Positions 13,898 to 22,263 of a stretch of DNA of 29,756 nucleotides are shown here, one piece after another. How positions within the stretch are numbered: the first letter of the stretch is position 1; each line of letters opens with the position of its first letter. The DNA is taken from assembly GCA_016287065.1 (NCBI GenBank), contig JAEEVB010000002.1, positions 1 through 29,756 of the forward strand, written 5' to 3'. The translations under genes were made by a program, and so were the position numbers. The notes below the pieces were generated by a model. The model did not search any database and was not told the origin of the DNA. It was given only the letters and a program-made list of their open reading frames with translations. This DNA comes from Muribaculaceae bacterium. Lineage in GTDB: Bacteria > Bacteroidota > Bacteroidia > Bacteroidales > Muribaculaceae.

Positions 13898-15514
13898 ATG
13901 AAAAAGAAGATATTAATGGCAATAGTTGCCGCAATGACAATCTCGAGTGTTCAGGCCCAGGACAGTGAACCCAATGAGCGCATGTCGTGCACCAGCATCA
14001 TGGTGGGCAAGCGTGCCTCGACCGATGGGTCAGTGATGACCTCGCACACCTGCGACTCGTGGTACCGCACTTGGATGCGCATGGTGCCGGCTCGCGACTA
14101 TGAGCGCGACACGGTGACCGCCATCTACAAGGGCCGCATGCACACGCAATCGGCTAAAGATAGCACCAAGATGTATCGCCGTGGAGTGATTCCGCAGGCG
14201 CGCCACACCTATCGCTACCTCGACACTGCCTATCCGTGCATGAACGAGAAGCAGCTCGCAATGGGCGAGACTACCATTGGCGGCCGTGACACGCTGCGCA
14301 ACAAGCAGGGTATGTTCTACATCGAGGAACTGGAGCGTATAGCACTGGAGCGTTGTTCCACAGCCCGCGAGGCCATCAGGCTCATGGGCCAACTGGTGAA
14401 GGACTATGGCTATGGCGACAGCGGCGAGTGCCTAACAATTGCCGACAAGAATGAGGTGTGGATATTCGAGGTGTTTGGCGAAGGGCCCAAGAAGGTGGGC
14501 GGTGTGTGGGCTGCCGTGCGCATCCCCGACGACGAGATTGCCGTGTCGGCCAACATCTCTCGCATCACCACGCTCGACCTCAACAACCCCGACCGCTACA
14601 TGGCCTCTGACAATGTATATGATGTGGCCAAGAAACTGAAATTGTGGGATGGTAAGGAAGAATTCAACTTCTGGCGCGTGTATAGCGGCGAAAACTATTT
14701 TCATGAGAAGAAAAACTACAGCGTGCGCGAGCACTACATTATGAGCCAGCTTGCTCCGTCGCTGAACTTGAGCGACACTACCGAGATACTGCCGCTGAGC
14801 GTGAAACCCGACTCGCTGGTGAGCCCCGAGCGTGTGATGCAGCTGCTCACGAGCTACTACGAGGGCACCGAAAAGAACCTGAGCGGCCGCAACAAGATTC
14901 CCAACCCCAAGCGCAAAGGCAAGGACGGAAAACTGGTTGAGAACGAGCCCGACAGCATCGTGTCGCCATTCTCCAACCCGTGGATGCGTCCCGACGAGAT
15001 CAATATGTACTATGCTAAGGGCGACTCTGTGATGAAAAACATTCGCACTGTGAGTGTGTCGTGGTGTGCCTACAGCACTGTGATTCAGTGCCGCTCGTGG
15101 TTGCCCGACGAGGTAGGCTGCGTGACCTGGATGGCGCTCGACAACCCGGGCGAGAGTCCGCGATTCCCCATCTTTGCCGGCACCACCGATCTGCCCAAGA
15201 TGTTGCAGGTGTGCGGACAACACAGTGAGCGCGACGATGCCGCCCTGTGGCACTACCGCAAGGCCAATCGCCTGGCCACTGTGCGCTGGGGTACGCATCG
15301 CAAGAAGCTGGAGCCGCTGCGCGACTACTTCATGCACAAGGGGCAGCGCGAACTCCCCTTTGTGCAGGATACTTGGATGCAGCTCAATGCTGCCAACAAG
15401 GACGAGGCGCAACTGATGCTCAACGGCTATGTGGCCGACTTCTTTGGCGCCACCATTGTGCGCTGGGACGAACTGGCACGCCACCTCTGGTACGAGACCT
15501 GGAAAGGCTTCTAA
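13898..15514 (+). CDS. C69-family Ntn-type dipeptidase, exported
   Basis: This 538-residue protein has a signal peptide (MKKKILMAIVAAMTISSVQAQ), then a short segment DSEPNERMS and the putative catalytic Cys31 in SCTSIMVGKRASTDGSVMTS. C69 peptidases (PepD-like) are N-terminal nucleophile hydrolases whose Cys becomes the first residue after self-cleavage. Further family blocks are MGETTIGGRDTLRN, ERCSTAREAIRLMGQLVKDYGYG, SGECLTIADKNEVWIFEVFG, WAAVRIPDDEIAVSANISRI and a C-terminal YVADFFGATIVRWDELA. Length fits the family (about 500-560). It would cleave dipeptides or short peptides in the periplasm. It follows the hydrolase by 26 bases, probably at the end of the DUF3256-xseAB cluster. Confidence 0.92.
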   Translation: MKKKILMAIVAAMTISSVQAQDSEPNERMSCTSIMVGKRASTDGSVMTSHTCDSWYRTWMRMVPARDYERDTVTAIYKGRMHTQSAKDSTKMYRRGVIPQARHTYRYLDTAYPCMNEKQLAMGETTIGGRDTLRNKQGMFYIEELERIALERCSTAREAIRLMGQLVKDYGYGDSGECLTIADKNEVWIFEVFGEGPKKVGGVWAAVRIPDDEIAVSANISRITTLDLNNPDRYMASDNVYDVAKKLKLWDGKEEFNFWRVYSGENYFHEKKNYSVREHYIMSQLAPSLNLSDTTEILPLSVKPDSLVSPERVMQLLTSYYEGTEKNLSGRNKIPNPKRKGKDGKLVENEPDSIVSPFSNPWMRPDEINMYYAKGDSVMKNIRTVSVSWCAYSTVIQCRSWLPDEVGCVTWMALDNPGESPRFPIFAGTTDLPKMLQVCGQHSERDDAALWHYRKANRLATVRWGTHRKKLEPLRDYFMHKGQRELPFVQDTWMQLNAANKDEAQLMLNGYVADFFGATIVRWDELARHLWYETWKGF

Positions 15515-15547
15515 ACAAGACGCTTTCAGATGCTTTTTCGTTGATAA

Positions 15548-15579
15548 TTTGGTGGGTGCGGTAAAAGTGCTTACCTTTG
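15548..15579 (+). promoter_or_regulatory. Bacteroidetes-type promoter of the DEAD-box helicase
   Basis: TTTG at 15548-15551 and TACCTTTG at 15572-15579 are separated by 20 bases, a full match to the consensus. The ATG at 15632 lies about 50 bases downstream, leaving a leader of roughly 45 bases. Confidence 0.75.
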
Positions 15580-15631
15580 CAGGCGTTTTTCAGCAACTTG
15601 GGCGCTTAAAAGCCCTTTATACAACATCATC

Positions 15632-17476
15632 ATGGCAACATTTCAAGAATTAGGCGTAAGAGAAGATTTACTGCGCGCGATAACCGAGTTAGGCTACCAA
15701 CAGCCCATGCCCATTCAAGAGAAGGTGATACCGCACCTGCTCAACGAGGACACCGATGTGGTGGGCCTTGCCCAGACAGGAACGGGCAAGACGGCCGCCT
15801 TCGGTCTGCCCACACTGCAGCGCATCAATACTGAGATTCGCGAACCTCAGGCCCTGATTCTTGACCCCACACGCGAGCTGTGCCTGCAGACTTGCAGCGA
15901 CCTCACTGCCTACTCTAAGTATATGCCCGATGTGAAGATTCTGCCCGTGTATGGCGGTTCGAACATCGAGACGCAGATGAAGGCGTTGAAAAAGGGTGTT
16001 CAAGTGGTGGTGGCTACGCCGGGCCGCCTCATCGACCTGATCAATCGCAAAGCCATCACGCTCAAGTATGTGAACACTGTGGTGCTCGATGAGGCCGATG
16101 AGATGCTGAACATGGGCTTTGTCGATGACATCAACGAGATTCTCGCCTATGTGCCTGGCGACCGCAAGATGCTGCTCTTCTCGGCCACCATGCCGCGCGA
16201 AATTGCCGAGATTGCCAAGAACTACATGAACAATCCGCAGGAGTATGTGGTGGGCACACGCAACGAGAGTAGCGCCAATGTGCATCACATCTACTACATG
16301 GTGAACGCCAAGCAGAAGTATTTGGCACTCAAGCGCATAGTGGATTACCTGCCACGGGTTTATGGCATCATCTTTTGCCGCACCCGCGCTACCACGCAAG
16401 AGGTGGCGTCGCAGCTCATTCAGGATGGTTATGATGCCGATGCGCTGCACGGCGACCTCTCGCAGGCACAGCGCGATGCCGTGATGAAGAAGTTCCGCGA
16501 GCGCAACCTGCAGTTGCTCGTCGCTACCGATGTGGCTGCCCGTGGACTCGATGTCGACGACCTCACACACATCATCAGCTACAGTCTGCCCGACGACAAC
16601 GACATCTACAACCACCGTAGTGGCCGCACAGGCCGTGCCGGCAAGTATGGCGTGAGTATCGCCATCATTCACAGCCGCGAGAAGAGCAAACTCAAGCAAA
16701 TCCAGAAACACATAGGCAAGGAATTTGAGCGCCGCGATGTGCCTACCCCCCAGATGATTATCGAGAAGCAGCTCTTCTCCATGGCGAGCAGCATCGAGAA
16801 TGTGGAGGTGAACGAAGAAGCCATCGCGCAGTATCTGCCGCCCATCCTCAACAAGCTGTCGTGGCTCTCGAGCGAGGAACTGGTGAAGCGATTCCTGTCT
16901 TACGAGTTCAACCGCTTGTTTGACTACTACAAGAACTCGCCCGTGGTCGAGAATGTGACCGAGCACAAGGAGCGTGCACGTGGCGGCAAGAAGGGCGAAG
17001 CCAAGCCGCGCCCCAGCGACCAGGAGAAGGACCGCCGCGTGGGCGAGGAGGGATTTGAACGCGTGTATGTGAATGTGGGCAAGGCCGACGGTTTCTTTGC
17101 TCCGTCGCTCATCAGACTCATCAACGAGAACACGCACGGACAGCGCATCGGTCTGGGACGTATCGACTTGATGTCGAACTATTCGCTGTTCGATGTGCGT
17201 CAGGGCGAGGCGCATCGTGTGGTGAGCGCACTGCGCAATGCCGACTTCTTTGGCAAGCGCCTTTACCTTGAAATTGCCGACAAGCATAAGGACTACGCCG
17301 CTATGAGCGGTGGAGGCAAGCATGCCCAGAACAGCCGCAGCCGTCGCAAGCAGCAATACATGGACCTGGAGACGGGATTTGACCGCAAGCGTGGCGGCAA
17401 ACGCACCCGTCGCGACTCAGAGCGCGGTTTCCGCAGCGCCAAGGCCCGCCGTGCCGCCAAGAAAGACCGCAGCTAA
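15632..17476 (+). CDS. DEAD-box ATP-dependent RNA helicase with DbpA-like RNA-binding domain
   Basis: This 614-residue RNA helicase has a Q motif in QQPMPIQEKVIP (23-34), motif I AQTGTGKT (47-54), PTRE (79-82), TPGR (129-132), DEAD at 153-156, SAT at 184-186, ATDVAARGLDV and HRSGRTGRAG in the second RecA domain. About residues 470-550 form a DbpA/CsdA-type RNA-binding domain (RVYVNVGKADGFFAPSLIRL, IGLGRIDLMSNYSLFDV). The last 60 residues are a basic Arg/Lys/Ser tail. The family unwinds structured RNA in ribosome assembly and cold adaptation. It is closest in layout to DeaD/CsdA; I do not assign a symbol because several paralogues usually exist in Bacteroidales. It has its own promoter and is followed six bases after its stop by a 9-bp-period tract. 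Confidence 0.95.
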   Translation: MATFQELGVREDLLRAITELGYQQPMPIQEKVIPHLLNEDTDVVGLAQTGTGKTAAFGLPTLQRINTEIREPQALILDPTRELCLQTCSDLTAYSKYMPDVKILPVYGGSNIETQMKALKKGVQVVVATPGRLIDLINRKAITLKYVNTVVLDEADEMLNMGFVDDINEILAYVPGDRKMLLFSATMPREIAEIAKNYMNNPQEYVVGTRNESSANVHHIYYMVNAKQKYLALKRIVDYLPRVYGIIFCRTRATTQEVASQLIQDGYDADALHGDLSQAQRDAVMKKFRERNLQLLVATDVAARGLDVDDLTHIISYSLPDDNDIYNHRSGRTGRAGKYGVSIAIIHSREKSKLKQIQKHIGKEFERRDVPTPQMIIEKQLFSMASSIENVEVNEEAIAQYLPPILNKLSWLSSEELVKRFLSYEFNRLFDYYKNSPVVENVTEHKERARGGKKGEAKPRPSDQEKDRRVGEEGFERVYVNVGKADGFFAPSLIRLINENTHGQRIGLGRIDLMSNYSLFDVRQGEAHRVVSALRNADFFGKRLYLEIADKHKDYAAMSGGGKHAQNSRSRRKQQYMDLETGFDRKRGGKRTRRDSERGFRSAKARRAAKKDRS

Positions 17477-17481
17477 CCTTG

Positions 17482-17597
17482 CTGGAAGCGCTAGAGGCAA
17501 TGCCACTCTATATGCTCTAGATATATTAGAAAAACTAGAAATGCTAGTAGTGCTAGACATGCTAGGTCTGGTAGTTATGCTAGGAGTGCTGGGGCTC
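17482..17597. repeat. 9-bp tandem tract, consensus CTAGNNATG
   Basis: Units begin at 17482 and 17491, then after one 9-base and one 8-base degenerate unit at 17517, 17526, 17535, 17544, 17553, 17562, 17571, 17580 and 17589. Examples: CTAGAAATG, CTAGTAGTG, CTAGACATG, CTAGGTCTG, CTAGGAGTG. It starts six bases after the helicase stop and ends about 60 bases before the pyrG -7 element. In one frame it reads as a Leu/Val/Met tripeptide-like pattern, but there is no plausible start. Confidence 0.9.
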
Positions 17598-17655
17598 TTG
17601 TGAAAGCTTTGCGCATTTTTCGGGAAGAGGTGTGGGTGAATTGCGGAATTTTTTG

Positions 17656-17663
17656 TAATTTTG
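17656..17663 (+). promoter_or_regulatory. -7 promoter element of pyrG
   Basis: TAATTTTG matches TAnnTTTG. A TTG at 17661 that opens the longest frame lies inside this element, so it cannot be on the transcript; GTG 17694 is then the first plausible start. Confidence 0.6.
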
Positions 17664-17693
17664 CAGTTTAAAATTCAAAACACCTCAATAACA

Positions 17694-19304
17694 GTGGAGA
17701 CAAGATACATTTTCGTAACAGGCGGCGTGGTTTCATCCTTGGGCAAAGGCATTATCTCGTCGTCAATAGCTCGTTTGTTGCTGTCTCGTGGTTTCAATGT
17801 CACGATTCAGAAGTTTGACCCCTACATCAACATCGATCCCGGTACGCTCAACCCTTATGAGCACGGAGAATGCTATGTGACCGTCGATGGCCATGAGGCC
17901 GACCTTGACCTGGGTCACTATGAGCGTTTCACCAACATCAAGACCACCCGTGCCAACAACATTACCACAGGTCGTGTGTATCAGAGCGTGATCGACAAGG
18001 AGCGCCGTGGCGACTATCTGGGCAAGACGGTGCAGATTATCCCACACATCACCGACGAAATCAAGCGCAATGTGAAGTTGCTGGGCAGTACGGGTAAATA
18101 CGACTTCGTGATTACCGAGATTGGTGGCACTGTGGGCGATATCGAGTCGCTGCCTTTCCTGGAGGCCGTGCGTCAGCTCAAGTGGGAGATGGGTAACCGT
18201 TGCGCGTGTGTGCATCTGACCTACGTGCCCTTCATCCGTGCAGCCAAGGAACTCAAGACCAAGCCCACACAGCATTCGGTGAAACAGTTGCAGCAAGCTG
18301 GTATCCAGCCCGATGTGCTGGTGTTGCGCACCGAGCAAATTATTCCACCCGCCATGTGCCGCAAGGTGGCGCTGTTCTGTAATGTATCGCCCGATGCTGT
18401 GGTGCAGAGCGTTGACGCCCCCACCATCTACGAGGTGCCTTTGATGATGCATGAGCAGGGACTGGACAAGATTATACTCGACAAGACCAATACCCCTTAT
18501 CAGGGCGAACCCGACTTGGCGAAGTGGAACAAGTTCCTCGACCACATGCGTGGCGCCAAGGAGTCGGTGAAGATAGGTCTCGTGGGCAAGTATGTGGAGC
18601 TGCAAGATGCCTACAAGAGCATCGACGAGTCGTTGCTGCAGGCCTGCACCTATCACGACCACAAGCTCGACCTGCGCTACATTGGCGCTGAGCGACTCAC
18701 CGACGGCAATGTCGAGGAGCAGCTGCGCGACCTGGATGGCGTGATTGTGGCACCAGGCTTTGGCCAGCGTGGCACCGAGGGCAAATATGTGGCGCTCAAG
18801 TGGTGTCGCGAGCACGATATGCCCACCTTTGGCATCTGCCTGGGCATGCAGTGCATGGTCATCGAGTTTGCCCGCAATGTGTTGGGCATGCACGAAGCCA
18901 ACAGCATTGAGATGGATCCACACACCCCCTATAATGTGATCGACCTCATGGAAGAGCAGAAGAGCATTACCAACATGGGTGGCACGATGCGTCTGGGCGC
19001 CTACGCCTGCCACTTGCGCGAAGGCTCGAAAGTGGCCAAGGCCTATGGCAAGCTCGACATCGAGGAGCGTCATCGCCACCGTTTTGAGTTCAACGACGAC
19101 TTCCGCGCCCAGTTTGAGGCTGCAGGCATGCAGTGCGTGGGCGAGAATCCTGGCACGAAACTTGTAGAAGTAGTAGAACTGCCCGACAAGAAGTGGTATA
19201 TAGGCACGCAGTATCATCCTGAATACAGCAGCACGGTGCTTAGCCCGCACCCGCTGTTCATGGACTTCATTCGTGCCGCCATCGAGAACAAGAACACGAA
19301 GTGA
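17694..19304 (+). CDS. pyrG: CTP synthase
   Basis: This 536-residue enzyme makes CTP from UTP, ATP and glutamine. The N-terminal synthetase domain begins with ETRYIFVTGGVVSSLGKG and contains QKFDPYINIDPGTLNPYEHG and GGTVGDIESLPFLEA. The C-terminal class I glutamine amidotransferase domain has its nucleophile Cys in FGICLGMQC and the His-Glu pair in QYHPEYSST. Known Bacteroidales PyrG proteins start M-T/V-E-T-K/R-Y-I-F, which fits the GTG at 17694 (or a codon or two upstream). The longest frame would begin with a TTG inside the promoter and is rejected. yidC follows after 46 bases, a pairing I recall in other Bacteroidales. Confidence 0.95.
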   Translation: METRYIFVTGGVVSSLGKGIISSSIARLLLSRGFNVTIQKFDPYINIDPGTLNPYEHGECYVTVDGHEADLDLGHYERFTNIKTTRANNITTGRVYQSVIDKERRGDYLGKTVQIIPHITDEIKRNVKLLGSTGKYDFVITEIGGTVGDIESLPFLEAVRQLKWEMGNRCACVHLTYVPFIRAAKELKTKPTQHSVKQLQQAGIQPDVLVLRTEQIIPPAMCRKVALFCNVSPDAVVQSVDAPTIYEVPLMMHEQGLDKIILDKTNTPYQGEPDLAKWNKFLDHMRGAKESVKIGLVGKYVELQDAYKSIDESLLQACTYHDHKLDLRYIGAERLTDGNVEEQLRDLDGVIVAPGFGQRGTEGKYVALKWCREHDMPTFGICLGMQCMVIEFARNVLGMHEANSIEMDPHTPYNVIDLMEEQKSITNMGGTMRLGAYACHLREGSKVAKAYGKLDIEERHRHRFEFNDDFRAQFEAAGMQCVGENPGTKLVEVVELPDKKWYIGTQYHPEYSSTVLSPHPLFMDFIRAAIENKNTK

Positions 19305-19350
19305 TGACTTACAATCAATAAAGACGACAACGATTATCTAAACAAACAAA

Positions 19351-21468
19351 ATGGATAAAAACACGATTACCGGACTGGTGCTGATGTGCGCTGTAATCTT
19401 CGGATTCATGTACTGCAACCGTCCATCGCAAGAAGAAATCGAGCGGCAAAAGGAGGCCGCCAAGCAAGAACAGCTGGCGCGCGAGCAGCAGGCCGAAAGC
19501 AATGTAACGGTGCTCGACTCGCTCACCACCGACGATGTGAATAACCTGATGCTGTGCTTCAAGAGTGGCGAGGAAGCCACAACTACAATCAACGACGAAG
19601 GTGTGAAACTCACGCTCAACGGAAATACGATTGAAGGTACAGTGAAGGCTGGCGACACCATTGTGAACTATGCCGACGTTGTTAACTGCAAGATAGCCGA
19701 TGTGGCTGTGCACAACAAGGCCGTCGAAACCCTCAGAACCGCTGCAGGTACGATGCTCGACAATGGCGTGTTTGCCTCGAAGATGACAGGTACTAACCAG
19801 ATTGTGACTCTCGAAAACGACTCGCTGAAGCTGGAAATCTCGTCGAAGGGCGGTATGATATCACGTGCCACCCTCAAGGGCTACACAGCCTTTAATGCAC
19901 CGCTCGTGGAGGTGTTCACTCCTGGTGAGAACGAATATAGCTTCATCATGAACACCGACAACAACCGCTACTCGACCAAGGACTACTACTTCACCCCCAA
20001 ACAGGTGAACGACACCACGGTGGAGATGAGTCTGGAACTGTCGAACGGTGCTGTGTTCGGACTGCGCTACATCTTGGCCCGTGGTGGCAATTATATGGTG
20101 CGCATGGAGGTGTTCCAGAAGAACATGGACAAGGTGATTGCCACCAACATACCCAATCTCGACTTCTACTGGCATCAGAAGATGATGCGCCACGAGGCGG
20201 GCAAGATGTTTGAGGAACGCAACAGTACCTTCTACTACAAGTATCTGAATGATGACGATGTCGAATACCTGACCGAGACTTCGCGTCAGGAGGAGAAAGA
20301 GAACAATCGCCTGAAGTGGATTTCGACCAAGAACCAGTTCTTCTCGGCCATACTCATTGCCGACAAGGACTTCAATGGAGCGAAGATGACCAGTGTGCCC
20401 TTTGAGAAAGGCACGGCCGACTATGAGAAATATCTGAAGGATCTCACGCTCTACTCGTCGTTCGACTATAAGTCGACGATGCCTAATCCCGCTTCGTTCA
20501 CCTTCTATCTGGGGCCCAACCGCTACCGCACGTTGAGAAACTACGAAGACCTGTTGGCAGCCTACAAGCTCAACAACGAGGCCAATAGCGACCTGAAACT
20601 CACCAAGGTTATTCCGCTGGGATGGAAGCTGTTCCGCTGGATTAACACGGGCGTCATTATCCCGCTGTTCAACTGGCTGGGCTCGTTCATCGCCAACTAT
20701 GGTATCGTGATTCTCATTCTCACACTCATCATCAAACTGGTGCTGTGGCCGCTGGTGAACAAGAGCTACTCGTCGCAGGCCAAGATGAAAGTGCTTGCCC
20801 CCGACATCAAGGAAATCAACGAGAAATATCCTGGTCAGGAGAACGCCATCAAGCGACAACAGAAGACGATGGAACTCTACAAGCTGGCAGGTGCCAACCC
20901 CATGGGCGGTTGCTTGCCCATGCTGCTGCAGATGCCCATCCTGATTGCGGTGTTCACCTTCTTCCCGTCGTGCATCGAGTTGCGAGGCCAGTCGTTCCTG
21001 TGGGCCAACGATCTTTCGGCTCCTGATGCTATCGTGAGCTGGACGGGCCAGATTCCGTTCATCACCAACTACTTTGGTAACCACATCAGCCTATTCTGCT
21101 TGCTGATGACTTCGACCAACCTCATCTACACCTATCTGACGATGCAGTCGCAGTCGTCGAGCACCATGCCGGGCATGAAGTGGATGATGTATCTGATGCC
21201 CATCTTCTTCCTGGTGTTCTTCAACAACTACGCCTCGGGCTTGAGCTACTACTACTTCATTTCGCTGCTCATCACCATCGTGCAGACCTACATCAGCCGT
21301 GCACGCATCAGCGAAGACAAGGTGAGAGCCGTCATGGCCGAGAATGCCAAGAAACCCAAGAAAAAAGGTGGTTGGGCCGCTCGTCTGGAGCAGGCGCAGA
21401 AGCGTCAGCAGGAAATCATTCGCCAGCAGCAGGCCAAGCAGAACCGCAACGGCAAGGGCCGCCGCTAA
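19351..21468 (+). CDS. yidC: Membrane protein insertase YidC
   Basis: This 705-residue insertase of the Oxa1/YidC family places proteins into the inner membrane alone or with SecYEG. An N-terminal helix at about 5-22 (ITGLVLMCAVIFGFMYC) is followed by a charged Gln/Glu/Lys segment and then the large periplasmic beta domain (about 140-420). The conserved helical core begins near 430 (GVIIPLFNWLGSFIANYGIV) and includes the cytoplasmic hairpin with IKEINEKYPGQENAIKRQQK, then NPMGGCLPMLLQMPILIAVF. The tail is strongly basic (KKPKKKGGWAARLEQAQKRQ), as in YidC proteins that contact the ribosome. Length is slightly more than typical for Bacteroidetes YidC (about 610-700). A CGCTAA/TTAGCG stem overlaps the stop codon. 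Confidence 0.96.
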   Translation: MDKNTITGLVLMCAVIFGFMYCNRPSQEEIERQKEAAKQEQLAREQQAESNVTVLDSLTTDDVNNLMLCFKSGEEATTTINDEGVKLTLNGNTIEGTVKAGDTIVNYADVVNCKIADVAVHNKAVETLRTAAGTMLDNGVFASKMTGTNQIVTLENDSLKLEISSKGGMISRATLKGYTAFNAPLVEVFTPGENEYSFIMNTDNNRYSTKDYYFTPKQVNDTTVEMSLELSNGAVFGLRYILARGGNYMVRMEVFQKNMDKVIATNIPNLDFYWHQKMMRHEAGKMFEERNSTFYYKYLNDDDVEYLTETSRQEEKENNRLKWISTKNQFFSAILIADKDFNGAKMTSVPFEKGTADYEKYLKDLTLYSSFDYKSTMPNPASFTFYLGPNRYRTLRNYEDLLAAYKLNNEANSDLKLTKVIPLGWKLFRWINTGVIIPLFNWLGSFIANYGIVILILTLIIKLVLWPLVNKSYSSQAKMKVLAPDIKEINEKYPGQENAIKRQQKTMELYKLAGANPMGGCLPMLLQMPILIAVFTFFPSCIELRGQSFLWANDLSAPDAIVSWTGQIPFITNYFGNHISLFCLLMTSTNLIYTYLTMQSQSSSTMPGMKWMMYLMPIFFLVFFNNYASGLSYYYFISLLITIVQTYISRARISEDKVRAVMAENAKKPKKKGGWAARLEQAQKRQQEIIRQQQAKQNRNGKGRR

Positions 21469-21476
21469 TTGATTGG

Positions 21477-21550
21477 GTTAGCGTTAAGTGTTTAGTGTTA
21501 GACAGAGGAGACCTTCTGACATCTGATAACTGAACACTGAAAACTGAAAT
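21477..21550. repeat. 7-bp-period tract in two halves (GTTNAGT and CTGANNA)
   Basis: The first half has GTTA/GTTTA units at about 21477, 21483, 21490 and 21497. The second half has CTGA at 21516, 21523, 21530, 21537 and 21544, exactly 7 bases apart. It begins eight bases after the yidC stop. Confidence 0.8.
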
Positions 21551-21559
21551 AATATTAAA

Positions 21560-21598
21560 ACGTGGATAGGCGATGAAACTTTTCTCGCCTTTCTACGT
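21560..21598. other. Strong hairpin between yidC and the 21622 gene
   Basis: Arms 21560-21573 (ACGTGGATAGGCGA) and 21585-21598 (TCGCCTTTCTACGT) pair at 13 of 14 positions (one G-T wobble, one T-T mismatch) around an 11-base loop. No T run follows on the plus strand. On the minus strand TTTTAATATTATT follows, but no minus-strand gene ends here. It would lie in the 5' leader of the next gene if that gene is read through from yidC. Confidence 0.75.
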
Positions 21599-21621
21599 CT
21601 AATGATAAAACAGTAACTTTT

Positions 21622-22263
21622 ATGAGACACATAGTAGCAACCATCCTGCTCGCCGTCTTACTGGCCTGTGGCTTTGAGTCGCAGGCTTCAGTGTACACCT
21701 GGAGCAAGCACAATCTCACCTTTGAGGTGCCCGACAATGGTTTCGTTACCTATAATACCAACACGCGCTTCGAGGTGTCGTGGGAGGATATGGTGATGAC
21801 CATTCAACTCTATACCAAGGATAAGGACAAGAAGAAGGATGTGTATAAGACCTCGCTCGAGAATTTGGCTTTGGGCTATAACATGTACGATACCAAAAGC
21901 GGCAAAATCAAGGTGAAGGGTTTCGACGGCTACACGCTCGAGGGCACTATGCCCGATGGTTCGCGCTGTGTGCTTGCCAATCTGGTTTCGAAACAGAGCG
22001 ACCTGGTGGTGCAAATCTCTATCAACTACTACTACGGCAATCGTGAGGAGGTAGATGACATCATCAAGAGTTTTGCTGAGAACGATCAGAAGCAACCTAA
22101 CCGCGAGAAGCGCAAGCAAAAGGTACAGTCGAAGGACGATGCCGAAAAGCAAGCCCAAAAGAAACTTGAAGAGCAGCGCAAACGTGAGGCTGAACTGAAG
22201 AAGCAGCAAGAAGAGCGCGAGCGCGAATTGCGCCGCCGCACCGAGAAAATTTACGAAATCTAA
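21622..22263 (+). CDS. Small exported protein with charged helical C-terminus, unknown function
   Basis: This 213-residue protein is not a family I recognise. The N-terminus MRHIVATILLAVLLACGFES is hydrophobic. Cys16 follows Leu-Leu-Ala, so it could be a lipoprotein, or the signal could be cleaved after QAS near 23. Residues about 25-155 look like a beta-rich globular domain with aromatic strands (HNLTFEVPDNGFVTYNT, VMTIQLYTKD, DLVVQISINYYYGNREEVDD). Residues 160-213 are almost entirely Lys, Arg, Glu and Gln (KKLEEQRKREAELKKQQEER) and should form a long single helix or coiled coil. It follows the yidC leader hairpin and is directly followed by a 9-bp-period tract and a terminator. A near-promoter TAACTTTT abuts the ATG. 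Confidence 0.7.
   Translation: MRHIVATILLAVLLACGFESQASVYTWSKHNLTFEVPDNGFVTYNTNTRFEVSWEDMVMTIQLYTKDKDKKKDVYKTSLENLALGYNMYDTKSGKIKVKGFDGYTLEGTMPDGSRCVLANLVSKQSDLVVQISINYYYGNREEVDDIIKSFAENDQKQPNREKRKQKVQSKDDAEKQAQKKLEEQRKREAELKKQQEERERELRRRTEKIYEI

Noticed and set aside
14432..15484. 350-residue open frame antisense to the C69 peptidase gene
   Set aside because: Codon-bias shadow with no own signals.
15689..17356. 555-residue open frame antisense to the DEAD-box helicase gene
   Set aside because: Same cause as the argS shadow. All helicase motifs are on the plus strand, and the antisense frame has no promoter or recognisable domain.
17482..17597. CRISPR array
   Set aside because: Units are 9 bp with no unique spacers, and no cas genes are present.
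17310..17603. 97-residue plus-strand frame ending in a Leu/Val/Met tripeptide repeat
   Set aside because: Its first half is a shadow of the helicase gene and its second half is simply the 9-bp tract, whose period is a multiple of three and so reads as a peptide repeat in any frame.
17763..19250. 495-residue open frame antisense to pyrG
   Set aside because: Codon-bias shadow of a fully conserved CTP synthase gene.
19861..21084. 407-residue open frame antisense to yidC
   Set aside because: Codon-bias shadow; YidC signatures are on the plus strand.
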